Made by a program: the position numbers and the translations under genes. From Adineta ricciae (taxonomy: Eukaryota; Rotifera; Eurotatoria; Adinetida; Adinetidae), in contig CAJNOJ010000177.1 in assembly GCA_905250025.1 (NCBI GenBank), forward strand, positions 124,001 to 188,000: DNA of 64,000 bases, given 5' to 3'. How positions within the stretch are numbered: position 1 is the stretch's first letter; every line of letters begins with the position of its first letter. Positions 45,375-57,831 of the stretch are shown here, piece after piece. The notes beneath the pieces were generated by a model. That model had not been told where the DNA came from. It worked only from the letters and a program-made list of their open reading frames with translations, and did not search any database.

Positions 45375-45708
45375 CTAAATGGAACAAACTCATTCATACA
45401 TTATGACAGTCATTCTATCGAACAAAGTTACTCTACGTTTACTCCTCTATGATATAAATATTATATTGTTTTCACTCATTTACGCACGTAACCGTAGGCG
45501 AGAAGAAGACGAAAAAATCTTTGTTGACTCATACAGAAAAGGAGTCACTTATCTAGAACAAACAAATCTTCAAACTCGGAATAAGTTAGTACGATTGGCG
45601 TGAAATATTCTTTGCTCCTTTTTTTTTATACAGAAGTCAAATAAGCTATGAACGGAAATGACCGTTGATGAAAAAAGCAATATCAATAGAGTAGCAAAGC
45701 ATTTGTAT

Positions 45709-48197
45709 TCAAAGTCTCGTCATAGTTTCTCTCGTTCTCGATGTTGAAATTTTCATACGTTCGTCAGTCGTATTTAGGTTAGTTAAACTTTGACCTATAC
45801 GCTGATCTTTCTTTCTTAATACTGGTACCAAATTTAATTCCTTTTTAGGTACAGGTAGCGAAGCTGATATCGGTGGTGGAAAGTTCGCTTGTTTTCGACG
45901 GCATTGCTTTAGAAGAAGATGGTAACTCTCAGCTTGTTTCAACATGGGTTTCAATGGAACTTTGAATGCGAGTTCATTGAAATGCTAACATATACAGATA
46001 GAGACTCAATTTATGACAGACAAAGACGTTTTGTACAAGCGAATGGCGTTAGGTTGAGTAAATGAAATGCAGCATCTCTTACTTTAAGAATTTCATTGCA
46101 ACCAAATTTCGATTCCATAATCACTGTTTTTTGCGACATTAAAATTGCTAAGCAGACAAGTAATTCAAAATTTTTACATAGATGATCCGTCCATAAGACC
46201 TAAGGAAAATCGTGTTTTTACAGTGACTAATACCAAACTCAAAATTTACCTCCCATAAATGCATTACATCATCGAATGAGAATTCGCGTTTGAAACAAAT
46301 CAACATCCAACGAAAGAAGAAGTACATATTACTGGAATTGTTCTCAGCTATTCACATATGCAACAGTGAAGAGGAAATGTGAAATATTTCTTTATTACTT
46401 AAGTAATTTGCAAGTTCAGCATCGATGAACTGAAGGATTGTATGAAGATTGCCGAGTTGCCGTTTGATATGCGCTTGATCGAGGTAAAAATTTTGTTCCA
46501 TTCGAGACATCAATCCCACAAAACACCAAAATGCATCAACTTCATCTTCCATAACAATTAGAATTGGACTCAAGAGATCGTTCATACCTTGAACATAACC
46601 TATCAAACAGAATCGAATTTTATCAAATCGATCATCGTCATTCTACTCACCAAGATCGAAATTGAACATATTGTAAGTCATCAAGACATCATGAAGCATA
46701 ACAAGATGTATATTATTATCCTCTTGATAAAATTCATGGGTTCGATCAGTTCGTGCAACATCTTTGTCTAGAATGAAAAGGATTAGTCACCGAAATTTAT
46801 TGACATTTTCATAATCTCATCATTCATATCACTTGATTCGTCTGTTCTTCGACTTACCGATAAGCGACTCTCGATCTCGAAATGATGCATTTCTTTGTTT
46901 TTGCTGATCGTTCATGGATTTCCATTGAACTTTCATGGAATGATATTCGGATTTCCGTTGTTTAGCAGTCTGAGTACGTTCTTCACGTGTCGACGTCCAC
47001 GAATAATAGTTCAATAGAAATTTCCATGCTTCACGTCTTAAAGAATTCGATTCTAATCCTCCGCGAAAGATTCGTTCTTTCATTTTCTCAACATCTATGA
47101 TGCGACCGTCTTTATCGAAGGCCATTTGCCATTCTTTACTTGTTACGGGCTGACCACGGGCGACTTCAGGTGGCTTCTTGAAATCCACCTAGAATACATA
47201 GAACAAACAAATAAAGTTCGTCAAAGTCTCAATTGAAGATATTCACTTTATAAATAACTTCAAAGCCATCATTATTCGTTTCTCGTAAATCACCATTCAT
47301 TGAATCTAATAGAGCGGTTAAATCGGGTCCAAACAATCCTTCAGTATCGACGTCATTGCTTGATATGATGTCGTCTTGACCAAGAAATGCGTCTTTAAGA
47401 AAGTGTGTCACCTTAGAGAAACGTTCGACTGCTGACCGTCGTGGATCACTTCCTCTCTGATCATGAAAAAAAAACGTGAGAGTACACTTTCGATTGAAGA
47501 TTATACACTTACGATTCGTCTCATAGTGTCACTGGAATTATCAAATAAATTCATTTGATCAAAGACACTAGTCGATTGTGGTCGACGGTCTCGTGGAAGA
47601 TCATCCTTCACAATATATAAGCGAGAATCTTGCGTCGACCTGGGAAATACAAACATAGATCATCTTCAGAAAATCAGCGATTAAGTTTACTTTTCAAGCC
47701 GTAGATATTGTGCTAGTTTTTGTAAGAGTTCTTTACTTCCTCCGAGATTAAAGTAAAAAGCTGGTAATGTCGTCCCGTCTTTCAGTATGAATACCATGTG
47801 TGCAATTCCACGTAACATGTGATGTCGACGAACACTCCGTAGATCATTTAGATTGAAATGGAAACGATATTTTAATAATGGACTCGATGACTGGGCGACC
47901 GAATCTGAGAAAATTTAAATGAGTATATGGATTGGTTACATTCTAATGCTTGTCAAACAAACCTCCGTCATTTTTCTGACAAACGACTGAATGACCACCA
48001 TTAATCAACGCCCAATCATCCGTCATAACGTCTTCCAGACCTAACGGGACAAAACGAAAAAATCTTCCTCGTTCATTTTCAACAATCGTCATCGTTCCGG
48101 TAATTTCATCAAGTGGTGTCTCTTGAGTTTGACTTTGTGAAGATCGTTCTTTAATAATAATATGATTTCGTTCATAAAGAATTTTATCTACCGGCAT
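45709..48197 (-). CDS. TBC1D15: TBC1D15-type Rab GTPase-activating protein
   Basis: Starts at MPVDKILYERNHIIIK and runs through about ten exons. The N-terminal region is the TBC1D15/17-type PH-like domain (FHFNLNDLRSVRRH, HMVFILKDGTTLPAFYF). The TBC domain starts at IFRGGLESNSLRREAWKFLL and keeps the catalytic Arg finger region and the Gln finger in GYVQGMNDLLSP, with DEVDAFWCFVGLM and FDDVMHLWEVLWT later. This indicates a working dual-finger GAP. Vertebrate TBC1D15 acts on Rab7 and at mitochondria. The gene uses a proximal last exon (45709-45984) or the distal one annotated separately. The 3' end shown here is that of the proximal form. Confidence 0.93.
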
Positions 48198-48739
48198 AGT
48201 AATACTAGAAAATAAAACAAATCTCTCGTGATTGGGAGGAATAGTGACGTCTATGTTTTTTGTCTGTATTAGTTACACTAATCACTCCTGTTTCACTCAG
48301 CCAACAACAGCGCTTGTGAAAGCAAAACAAAACGACTCGATGATGGTGATAACACGTGAGAAAAAGTCATCCAATCAAATTTCAACGTTTCAACGCCTTA
48401 TGTAACAAGTTTGTCTAAATGACAATGGGCGACCTCATCCAAGTGAAAATCTAATACAAAGAACATGTTCATCACGGTCAGAACAAAAATTCTTCAGATA
48501 GTTGAGTAAATTTTATTTTTCTTCCTTGAAATTCGTATCATTACACAAGAAAATCATGCATGTCTGCAGGTAAATGATCAATTAATGATGATCTAAAGGA
48601 TATTTGTTCTGCTAATGATAATGATGATGAATTGATGTGCCTGCAGGTGCGCAGATAGTGATCGAACAACTAACGAAACATATTTAATGTCAAACAGAAA
48701 CACGCATATTCAGTTATTGATTAACAACGAGAAATAGAA
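48198..48739. promoter_or_regulatory. Divergent intergenic region, TBC1D15 and small membrane protein
   Basis: About 540 bp between outward-facing start codons. Contains short GATGAT runs near 48620; no TATA box seen. Confidence 0.4.
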
Positions 48740-49295
48740 ATGTCGTTAAGAAGGTCCGTGATGTTGGTTGTGATACTTCTGAATTTAGTTCTTGCAAAAG
48801 ATGCTGTTAGCCAAGGTAGAAAGTTCCATTTGTTCGCATGATGATCGTTTTCTATATTTTCTATGAATAGGACTATCCCCTAATGAACAGATGTTTACGA
48901 TCATTGGTCTTATTTTTGGATCGTCTGTAGCAACTCTCGGCTTGTTAAGTTTTATATATTTCACGTAAGTAGAATTTTGACCCAGGGCGTTCCACGATAG
49001 TTTTCAATTGATTTTCAGATTGAAATTCATCAAAAGAAAAATGTCTGAACCTCAGTATGTCATTGACAAGGTATCCGATCGTAAAGATAATCAGGCAATT
49101 CATCCTGTTAATGATGATTTCATTGTTCAAATTCCGCATATCAGTCAAATTCAACCAGTTTTAAGCATTCCATACATGTATTCTTCGGTCAAACAGTCGT
49201 TAAGTGATTTACGCACGACCTTGGTGCCATCCAGTTGGTCGCGCGTTCAACATTTTTACGATTCAACTCCAAAGAAAACGGATTTGCCTACTTAA
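48740..49295 (+). CDS. Small type I membrane protein, unknown
   Basis: Three exons (48740-48815, 48871-48964, 49019-49295) join in frame to 148 residues. The N-terminus is a signal peptide (MSLRRSVMLVVILLNLVLA), then a very short outside segment KDAVSQGLSPNEQ, a membrane helix FTIIGLIFGSSVATLGLLSF and a basic stop-transfer LKFIKRK. The cytosolic tail of about 90 residues has several Tyr and Pro but no known domain. With almost no outside region it may be a subunit or adaptor that pairs with another membrane protein through its helix. I do not recognise it. Confidence 0.8.
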
Positions 49296-50220
49296 AAGCA
49301 TCGTTTTTCTTGCATATTCAATATTACTTACGAAACTCATTTGAGGCATAACAAACGAACTAATTTTATTCCATTAACCTATCTTAAGTTACAGTCCTTT
49401 TATTCTTGAAATAAATCTTACTGTTTTTTCCATCTGTACCAAGACTGATTTATGTTTCAGCTGTGAAAAAAAAGGTGCAAATCAGTTTTTTTTTGTTTTA
49501 TTTGTTTGTAATGACGGTCGTGTTGATCAAATGCTGACGGTCAACAACGACAATGATGAACAAACAACGAACAGACATACACACGCACACAGTTAAAAAC
49601 GAACACTGAGAGAAAGAGAGGAACAAACGAAAAATCCAAACAGTTAAACGTGTAGTTTCGTTTAAAAAAAGAAGAAGGTTGGGAACAGAAATGAATATGC
49701 TGAAAGATATAGTTGAATAGGTGCTCAAGACTGATAATAGCGATAAGAAGAAGTTGATGAGAATGAGAAATCTATAAGATAGCATTGCAAAAATAGGAAC
49801 TGGAAAAAACCCCACAACATCGACACAATCATGCAGAAAAAGAAGAAGAAGAAGAAGAAGAAAGAGACGAAAACGAAACGAGAAACTTATACAGCAAGAA
49901 GAGAACAGTGTGATAATATACCTTTTCTTGCTCAATGTATGACAAGGAATAAATTAACAAAAACAATGAAATCAATGATGCAAAATACATGACAAAAGAC
50001 ATGAAAAAGAAATGATAAGGAGACGAAGACGACGACAAAGAAGAAGAGGAGGACGAAAAAGAAACTCGCATGGGAAAAGAGTATATATGTATTATAAATA
50101 GGAGCCAAAAATAAGTCGTCTCAGTAGTAAAAGTTGAAGCAAAAGAAAGTAATCTGAAGTGTACGAGTGCTATATCTAATTAAATCTTTTCTTAGATTTC
50201 CTTTTGAATATTTGGCTTAT
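49296..50220. other. Convergent 3' region, includes CELF 3' UTR
   Basis: About 925 bp. The minus-strand ORFs here are Ser/Leu/Phe-rich because of GAA repeats and are not convincing genes. This is probably the long 3' UTR of the CELF gene, as expected for an RNA-binding regulator. Confidence 0.45.
49840..49863. repeat. GAA microsatellite
   Basis: About seven GAA units in the probable CELF 3' UTR; more GA-rich imperfect repeats follow to 50065. Confidence 0.75.
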
Positions 50221-52579
50221 TTAATATGTGGATTTCTTTGACGTTGTGGGTGAATTTCCATTATGGTTGTTAGGACTATTACTAGCTGCTGTCTGAGTTT
50301 GATTTGGACTGGGGCTATTGATGTTACTGGTGTTACTTGTCTCATTTCGCAGCTTTTTCAATTGAACTTTAAGTCGTTTCATCCCTATTTGAAAACCATT
50401 CATTTGATTAATCGCTGCTTGAGCTGATGCTGGATTATCAAAGCTCACAAAACCTTGAAAAGAAAACCACTTATGAAATTCAAATGTTCTCATGTGATAT
50501 GAGAGCAATGCATCTTACCGAAACATTTACTACGATTTGTTGTTTTATCAACGAATACTTTAGCGGATATGATTGGCCCATAAGGTGCAAAAGCTTGTGC
50601 TAGATCTGTATCATTGTATTCTTGTGGAAGGTGGTAAATGAATAGATTAGCACCATCGGGGCCTAGACGAAAAGTGAAGATCAGTTAGTTTCAATCAGGA
50701 AATTCAATGGTGGTAATGTACCTTCAATATGTTTGCCAGCGACTTGCGAAGTGATATAGGATTGTGATGGGAAAACAGGAAACGAAGCTGGAAATGAAAT
50801 AATACATGAAACATGCTTCTTTCAAATGCAGTTTTACCTTGTGGTGCAGTCGAGGAATTCGTAGTTGGACTTGGATGCATATTTGTTGGGAGCATACCTG
50901 TTCAAAACAGTTCAACCATATATTTCCATGAGTCAACAGGCAAGAAACATTTACCTCCATTGTTCACTTGTGACATAGCAACAAGATTTTGTAAATTATG
51001 ATGAGCATCTACATCAAAGAAATTTATTCTTGACTAAATTAACTGAAATTCCTTACCTGCGCCTCCATTGGTTAACGGATTTCCGGTATTTGTATAGAGT
51101 GATGGCATTGCCGGCGTATATGGATTGGTTCCAGATGTAGCAACTGATGGTGTCAAAGCACCATTTTGGTTATGATGAGAGGCTGGTGGTCCAGATGCAT
51201 TGTTAGGATTAGGACCGCTGTTATTGTACGGACCGGCTCCACACATAAGTAATGACGTTTCATTACTATATGTACCGTTGTTAGCATTGGCAGCAGGTGC
51301 GCGAGGTGAAGTAAGTGTATGCTGTTGATCTTGAACATTTAACGACTGAGTACTACCATGCTGTGAACTCAAATTCATATTTGTTGAAGTACCAGGACCC
51401 TGTGGTGGTGGTAAAAGAGATGGCTTATTCCCATTTAAGTTCACATTGTTGGAAAACATTTGCAAAAGATTGTTTAATGCCCCAAAATTTATTGCTATAA
51501 ATGACATTAGGAAAAATCTTGCTTTTCTGGAGAGAAATCGACATTTACCTGTACCGTTGTTTCCAAGAAAACCATAACTTTTGAATAATTGCTGTAAAAA
51601 TACTAAATTACCTATTTCAGGTAGAAAGTTATACGTGTTCATGTGTTGTGGATTAGGCTAAAAAAGCGCATTCATGACGACCGAATAAGTACAAGAATGC
51701 AAAAAATCCCAAATATTACCATCGAAGCTCCGGGAGGAAACTGCTGCATCAAACCATTGTTATGTGTAGAAAATTGCTGTTGAATCTTTTTGGTTTCTTT
51801 ATCTTTGGGTGTATCAGCGAATTTTACTACCAAAGGAGATGAACAGCCCTAATAGATAGGAATATTAATTATGTAATATGATGAATAATTCAGAATTTAA
51901 CCTCCATTGTTTGAGATTGATGCATTGATTTGATTGCATTCAAAGCGCATTGTCGCTTTTGAAATGTTACGAATGCACATCCTAGAGAAACGTAAAGAGT
52001 TCCTTTTGAGAGTGAGAAATGCAAGTTTGTTACCTCGACTTTTGCCATTAGCATCTCGTAATACTGTACAATCTTCGATCGTTCCGTACGATTGGAAAAG
52101 TGAACGAATGTTTGGCTCATCAAGGTTTTTTGAGACCATTCCAACAAATAGTTTTCGTTCTAAACTCAATCAAACATGTATTTCGATTGTAATTATGAAA
52201 TTCCGCTTTTACCATTTCGGTTTTCTGTATCAGCAGGTTTCATTTGTATGGGATGATGACTTCCATTCAAAGTACGCAAGTTATGAAGAGCATTTTGTGC
52301 ATCTAATGCTGATTTTCGCGAATAAAACGTAACGAAACAACAACCTTTGGATTCACCAGTTTGTTTGTCACGTAGAACATTCAGTTGAAAGACAGGACCA
52401 AACTGTTCAAACATATCACGTAATTCTGCTTCGTGCATATTACGCGGAATTTGTCCACAAAACATCTTAATTGCATCTGGATCGGGTTCATGTTTATCGA
52501 GATTTGTTGTTGAAACGGCAGCCGATGAAGGCGATGAAGATGTTGGCGATGTAGTTGGTAAATTTCCTGGAGTATTCAT
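50221..52579 (-). CDS. CELF: CELF/Bruno-like RNA-binding protein
   Basis: Three RRMs in the CELF arrangement. RRM1 starts [21 protein letters not shown] with RNP1 [11 protein letters not shown]2 follows at once with [21 protein letters not shown] and RNP1 RGCAFVTF. A long divergent linker rich in Asn/Pro/Ser spans several exons, then RRM3 begins [22 protein letters not shown] and ends with [35 protein letters not shown], the hallmark of the family. CELF proteins bind GU-rich RNA and control splicing, translation and decay. The C-terminus (TTSKKSTY) replaces the usual KRPY-type end. Several exon ends in the linker look like cassette exons. Confidence 0.94.
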
Positions 52580-53368
52580 TAGTAGTGATTAAGAATTTGT
52601 TGAAGAAAATACATTGATGAACAAGACGAGACGATTGTACGAAGAAAAGACGGTAACGAATATTGACGAACAACGACGACGACCATCGCAAAAGGGACAA
52701 GACGACGAACGAGAACGAAGGGACAACTAAAAAATAAATAAATAAATAAATAAAATCTTCTCAGTTTGATAGATCAATAAATAATCCTATCAAAAGTGAC
52801 CCTTTTTTTCGAAACATATCATGTAAGGTAGAAATAAACGTATAAAAGGTCGATTGAATCGAAGATTTTATCGTATAGACAAGAACGAACGAATCAAATA
52901 ACCAACCAACTGACGCGATGTTTACTCTATTTACAAACCTTGTTATTACACATGCGAACAAAACACCAGCCGATGCGCAGAGAGCTCGTCGCTAAGTGAA
53001 ACTTCATAGATGTCGCCAGATATTGACTTCAAACGATAGATAACAACGAAGACTCATCCATACATTCTCGATGAAGTTGTTTCAAGGTTAAGAAATGATT
53101 TTATTGCTTTTGTTTTATAACTTTACCATGGAATGAATGTCATTCTTGGTTAAATAACCTATACGTCTTCTTATTATGCATCGACAAGTCTTCGATAGAA
53201 AGATTTTTATTCAAATCAACTGTCTGACAAAAGCTAATAACTTAAGGAATATAAATACAAAGAGCAAAACGAAGTCTGGAAAATTTTTAAACAGAACAGT
53301 GAAATCAAAACATTGGTTTTTACAAATGAATTAACTCGAATGCGCATGAAGGTTTTAAGTGAAGACAT
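52580..53368. other. Intergenic upstream of CELF
   Basis: About 790 bp with an AATA repeat; probable CELF promoter and 5' UTR plus the E2F 3' UTR. No gene seen. Confidence 0.4.
52730..52755. repeat. AATA microsatellite
   Basis: About six tandem AATA units upstream of the CELF start. Confidence 0.75.
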
Positions 53369-54538
53369 TTATGACACTGGAGGACTATCATCATTATTGT
53401 ACAGATCACACACACCCGTGGTATCGTCTATCGTCAAATAATAATCATCTGGCTGAGTCATTTCACCCAATGGAATGAATGGATTTAACGATACTAAAAT
53501 ATAAAAGCTCTATTTTGAAATATTTGAAATACTTTTCATTATACTTTGTTCAGAAGTGGCATCTTCGGAGTTCGCATTATGGGGTATGGTTTTAGAATGG
53601 CGATTCAACACTTTTAAATTAACAGGATAGTGACGACTTTGAATATGAAATTGATGAGATGTATTTTCGCCATCCTATATCGAAAATCAAATTATCCATG
53701 TCTTCGAATTCGTCGGCACTCTTACTGGTATTTCGTTGATTTTCATCGTAGTCCCATTGACACCTTCTGCAATAACAATTACTTCATCATCCATAGCTTG
53801 GCATATGTCGTCTCTTGTTAAGTATAACATACTGAAATGGAAATCAAGCATAGGGTGAGATGTGATTGATTTGCAATGATTTACTCTTTTAATGTAATAT
53901 CATCTAATATATTAGAGATACTACGTTCAATGACGTGAAGTTTCTCTGTCCAAAATGCAGATTCGTCTTCTAATTCTTGTAATTGAGCTTGGGCTCGATG
54001 CAGACGTTCATAAGCTTCAATCGTGTTATCACCGGAGATAGCACCTCTTTAACAACAAACGACTGTCGCTTTTTGATTCTTCAACAGAAGTATTTCAACT
54101 TACTTCCATTTTATCGTGTTTTTCGATTGCTTTTCAATGAGACCGATACCTTCAAGTACATTGGTGATATCATAGATTCGTCGTTTTTGTTTCGTAGCAA
54201 GACAATCTGCAACCTAAAGTATAAAAATACAGTTCCAAACGATGTACTCTCATTTCATTGTTTCTAATTACATGCTTTAAGTCCAGGATACCCGTTTTCG
54301 ATTGTCTCAACAATGACATAAACCGACGAGTCAGTGTTCCTAGACTTTTCTCTTGACGTGAATAACCAAACCGTCGTTTTGTTGGTGTATCACCAACTAA
54401 ACTAGCAGTGCTCATTGCAACTTTATTTGAATTGGAGTCATCCTCATCGCAATCTGTGATAAGGAAGGGACAATATGTGGAACTCGTTGTTGTTGCTTTC
54501 ATTGGAGATACTTCATGGTCCGAGTGTTCTTTACTCAT
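53369..54538 (-). CDS. E2F4/5: E2F transcription factor, E2F4/5-like
   Basis: The winged-helix DNA-binding domain is clear: [27 protein letters not shown] joined to [29 protein letters not shown] and NTIKWK. The coiled-coil/marked-box region follows ([44 protein letters not shown]), matching the family's DDIC...GTTLEVP block used to pair with DP. The acidic C-terminus ends at 53369 ([10 protein letters not shown]) where a pocket-protein binding site would lie; it is short, and the classic DYxxxL...LDLFD-like motif is only suggested by VCDLYN. The N-terminus is short, as in E2F4/5. Role: control of cell-cycle genes. Confidence 0.93.
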
Positions 54539-54848
54539 AAAGAAATCTTGTTCTGTAAACTCTTATCAAGCTTTTTTTAACTTTTTCACAAAAATCAAAC
54601 CCTACTCTTCCTACCAGCCATAATGATTATTCCGCTTTTCTTCGTCAAAAGTATCCAATCAAGAACGAAACAATCCGTAACACATCAATGCATTTGGTTC
54701 AATTCAGCAAACGTGAGGTTAAATGGGACACAATGATTGGCTAGAGCTGTTTGCACGAGAGAAGAATAACGTCAAGCGACAAGAAAAAAAACAATAACAA
54801 ACCACATCCCATATCAGGTGTGTTTTTGATAGAGAAGAAGCAGCAGCG
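54539..54848. promoter_or_regulatory. Divergent intergenic region, E2F and CD225 gene
   Basis: 310 bp between outward-facing start codons. No TATA box; near 54700-54730 there is a GC-poor stretch only. Confidence 0.35.
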
Positions 54849-55515
54849 ATGTCGTCGATTACGAGTAGTGTATCGGAAAATACGATCAAACTCGATTATC
54901 TCGGCTCGCCAGCATCACATATTGCTCGGCCCTATTCCGCTGCACCAAGTGATCTTGATACAAAATCTGTCGGTTCGAAATCAGTCGGTTCACGTACATC
55001 AAAATTAACCTACAGCGGTCTGATCAATCATATCACGAATTCGAAAAAACTAACTTCCTTGATATCTCTTTAGAATATCCTCAAGTCAGACCGACTAATC
55101 CACTTTACTCGAGTACATTCACAATTCGAACTTTGTCATCGGGTATCTCCAATGTATCAAGTACAGCAACGGTGGTTGAACGTCGAAAAAAGTTCGATCC
55201 ACAATTACCGAAACGTCCGAGTGATTGGCGTTGGTTTGCTGCTCTCTGCATTTTTCTTTTTCCACCAACAGGTAAACCAAGTTTTATTTTTTCCTGGAGA
55301 AACTTTTTCCTACCTCGCATTCTTCTTTCAAAGGTTTGTTAGCATTTGGTCTTGCTCGCAAAGCACAAATGAAATGCAAAGATGGTTTTCTTGACCAGTC
55401 GCGGAAACTAAATAAACGAGCTTTAGCTTTATGCATTACGAGTGTCATATGTGGTGTTGCATTGATGCTTGGCTTCTTCTATGGTCTCGATTCATGGCCA
55501 CGTACAAATGGTTAG
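54849..55515 (+). CDS. CD225/dispanin-family membrane protein
   Basis: Three exons (54849-55017, 55074-55271, 55334-55515) give about 182 residues. The N-terminal 100 residues are polar and Ser/Thr-rich. The CD225 core follows: a first membrane segment DWRWFAALCIFLFPPTG leading to LLAFGLARKAQMKCKDG, the conserved G-hydrophobic-A-x-x-x-S-x-x-x-like loop region, then a second segment ALCITSVICGVALMLGFFY. The family includes IFITM, PRRT and SynDIG proteins. Members act in membrane fusion control, synapse biology and other tasks; which applies here is not known. The first joint uses a GTCTGA donor at 55018. Confidence 0.82.
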
Positions 55516-56753
55516 ATATTCCACAACTCAATTACGCTATTCCTTGTTTTTTTTTTTTATGAATTTCGGTTAAGGGTTCATTTTGTTTTATTCATTGTCA
55601 GATATATTTATCCCTATGAAATGCTCAGCAATGATCGTTCTTACATGATATTTGTTTTGATTGCTTTTCACATTCCATTTTTTTGTACATGTTCGCTAAA
55701 TGTTTTTCTGGAATTATTCAGAGGTCAGATCTGAATTGTCATATGCTGTTTTAATCATCATTTCTCTCCTAGATAGCTTAGTTCTTTCTGTTCTCGTGTA
55801 GATATCTATCGACAAACATATAAGATATTTTTCTCCCTGTCAATCGTTTTTAAAACGAAAATGCTCAAAGCTTACGAGTGCTGTTTCATTTTAGAATAAA
55901 TAAATATCTTAGTGCTATACATGATTGTATACAAAGAACGAAAAGCTTTTCTTCGCCTCGTCGTAAATGTCTGACTTTCGTCTAGTAGTCAGGTCTTTAC
56001 TTTTTCGTAGGTGTCATCAGCATTCATCGTTAGAGAACGGAGAAAATAAGTCGAACGCTACGTAGTACGCAAAAGAAAGCATCAAAGGTATGCAATCGAA
56101 TACTTGCATTGACAAGTTTAATTTTACAATACGGCATTCCTTGACAATCAGATATTGAAATATAATTTATGATATCAATTGATAAACTAAAATATAGTAG
56201 TGTGTAGAACGTTCTTCAATTTAACAATAGAAATTCGATTAAAAGCTGGAAAATATTATATGATATTGGATTGTTCGTCGTGATTTCCTCGTGAAACATA
56301 TTAAACGGCATGAATGTCATGTTTTATCTCCTTAACATATCTGATTTTGTTCTACTGTCTCGTTCTTTCAAATGATAATACCGTCATTTTTGTATCACAA
56401 AGACCAAATACTGGTTTGACATTTGAATAATCGAGCGTTTTTCATGACTAAGTCTCGAGTTTGTAATACTATCCTAGACGCTTGTCATACTCACTTGCTG
56501 TACAGACTTATAGTCAACAACATTCGTTTACTACCACACAGGGGCGTTGGTAAATATCAGGGATTTGGTAAGTCTCTATTAATTTGTACATCTATATATA
56601 TATATGGGGATATATCAGTGGTAATAGAAAGCTTTAATCGTATTCACATCTCAAGATTGGAATCGTGATCTTATAGATGTAAGTTCACGTTTATCATCGA
56701 ATCTTGCTTTAGAGTAATATTCGATGCTTTTCATTAATCTCATCTAGTGTCTC
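55516..56753. other. Long intergenic or intronic region
   Basis: About 1.2 kb, AT-rich. A possible 26-nt exon at 56542-56567 (after CACAG, before GTAAGT) has phases that could link the CD225 gene to the exons at 56754-57060. Otherwise nothing seen. Confidence 0.35.
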
Positions 56754-57060
56754 ATGGACTCGAAAAATAGTAGTTCAGATTCTCGGGGATATAACAACGA
56801 ACCATTTAACTGCATTAGCGTTGATCAACGTAAGTTCGTTTTATTTTGAGCACTCGCACGATTTGCAATATATGGGTTTTTATTAGGAGCGTATGATATG
56901 ATATCTACAGCAAACAATTCAGTAAGGATCCATGTGCGGTTTTTCAAGAAAACATATAGTTTATACTTGCCTTTGCTTTCAGTTCTATTCGTCGTCGAAC
57001 GACACAAGTAATGATGCGAAAGAAAACAACCAAAATACTACTTTTGACAGATATTATTAA
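56754..57060 (+). CDS. Small uncertain gene or 3' exons of the CD225 gene
   Basis: Three exons (56754-56829, 56887-56921, 56983-57060) have good GT/AG sites and matched phases, giving 62 residues from the first Met. The product is very polar and rich in Ser, Asn and Asp (for example MDSKNSSSDSRGYNNEPF), with no domain. It may be a stand-alone micro-protein, or an alternative C-terminal tail for the CD225 protein upstream. Confidence 0.4.
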
Positions 57061-57831
57061 AAATAGTTCAGTAACGCTGAATTAAAATTGTATTTTTATT
57101 GTCAAGCAAATAAAACTTGTAACATTTATGTAGAACAATCTGTCTTCACCAAACTGTACGTCATTCTTTCGCAACACCGTCTGATTTTAGTCGATGGATG
57201 AGACACAAAGTCTAAACTCATGCAGTCTGATTAAACGAAAACTAATCAAATAAAAGTCATGTGTCAAATTAATTTAATATTCTCATCTATTTAATAATAC
57301 GTATATATGATTTTTCTTCTGCTGTTTGTTAAATAGGCACCATAGATGAGTGCTGATCTGTGAGTCAACGAATCCGCTAGTCAATTTGACTGAAATGATT
57401 ACTTGAAAAGAATGGTACATGAAATAAAATCACGAGTAAAATAAATCACATCTGATTCAATTTGTTTCGATACGCTGTAGTCATTTCTTGCTATTCTTCT
57501 CATGTTACTCCCACGGTATCGATGCAAAAGAAAGAAGTAACCATGAGATGCGAGATTCGTATTTTTCGTTTTCAGGGAAGAAATGAGCAAAAAATGAAGA
57601 AAAATAACAAAACAATTTTCATTTCAGATGTTCCGCCCACTCAAAATAAATCGAGACAGCCTAAGCCACGAAAAAAAAACGGATGTGTCACAGCATGAAG
57701 ACTCTGCACGCTTCTGTCTTATAAAACAAGTCACTCGAGCTTTAGTAAGCATTTTTAAAGCTAGGGATACTCTTATTATATCAAAAGCCAACACTTAATG
57801 GTTTTTTTTTCTAGATACACAACTGAATAGT
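57061..57831. other. Intergenic, with one orphan exon-like stretch
   Basis: About 770 bp. At 57628-57698 an acceptor-led stretch encodes DVPPTQNKSRQPKPRKKNGCVTA and a stop; the Lys-rich end with Cys four from the terminus looks like a prenylation box, but no upstream exons could be attached. Confidence 0.35.

Noticed and set aside
49498-50071. Minus-strand ORFs of 80-145 codons, rich in Leu, Phe and Ser
   Set aside because: They come from GAA/GA-rich repeats read on the other strand, have no domain and lie in the likely CELF 3' UTR.
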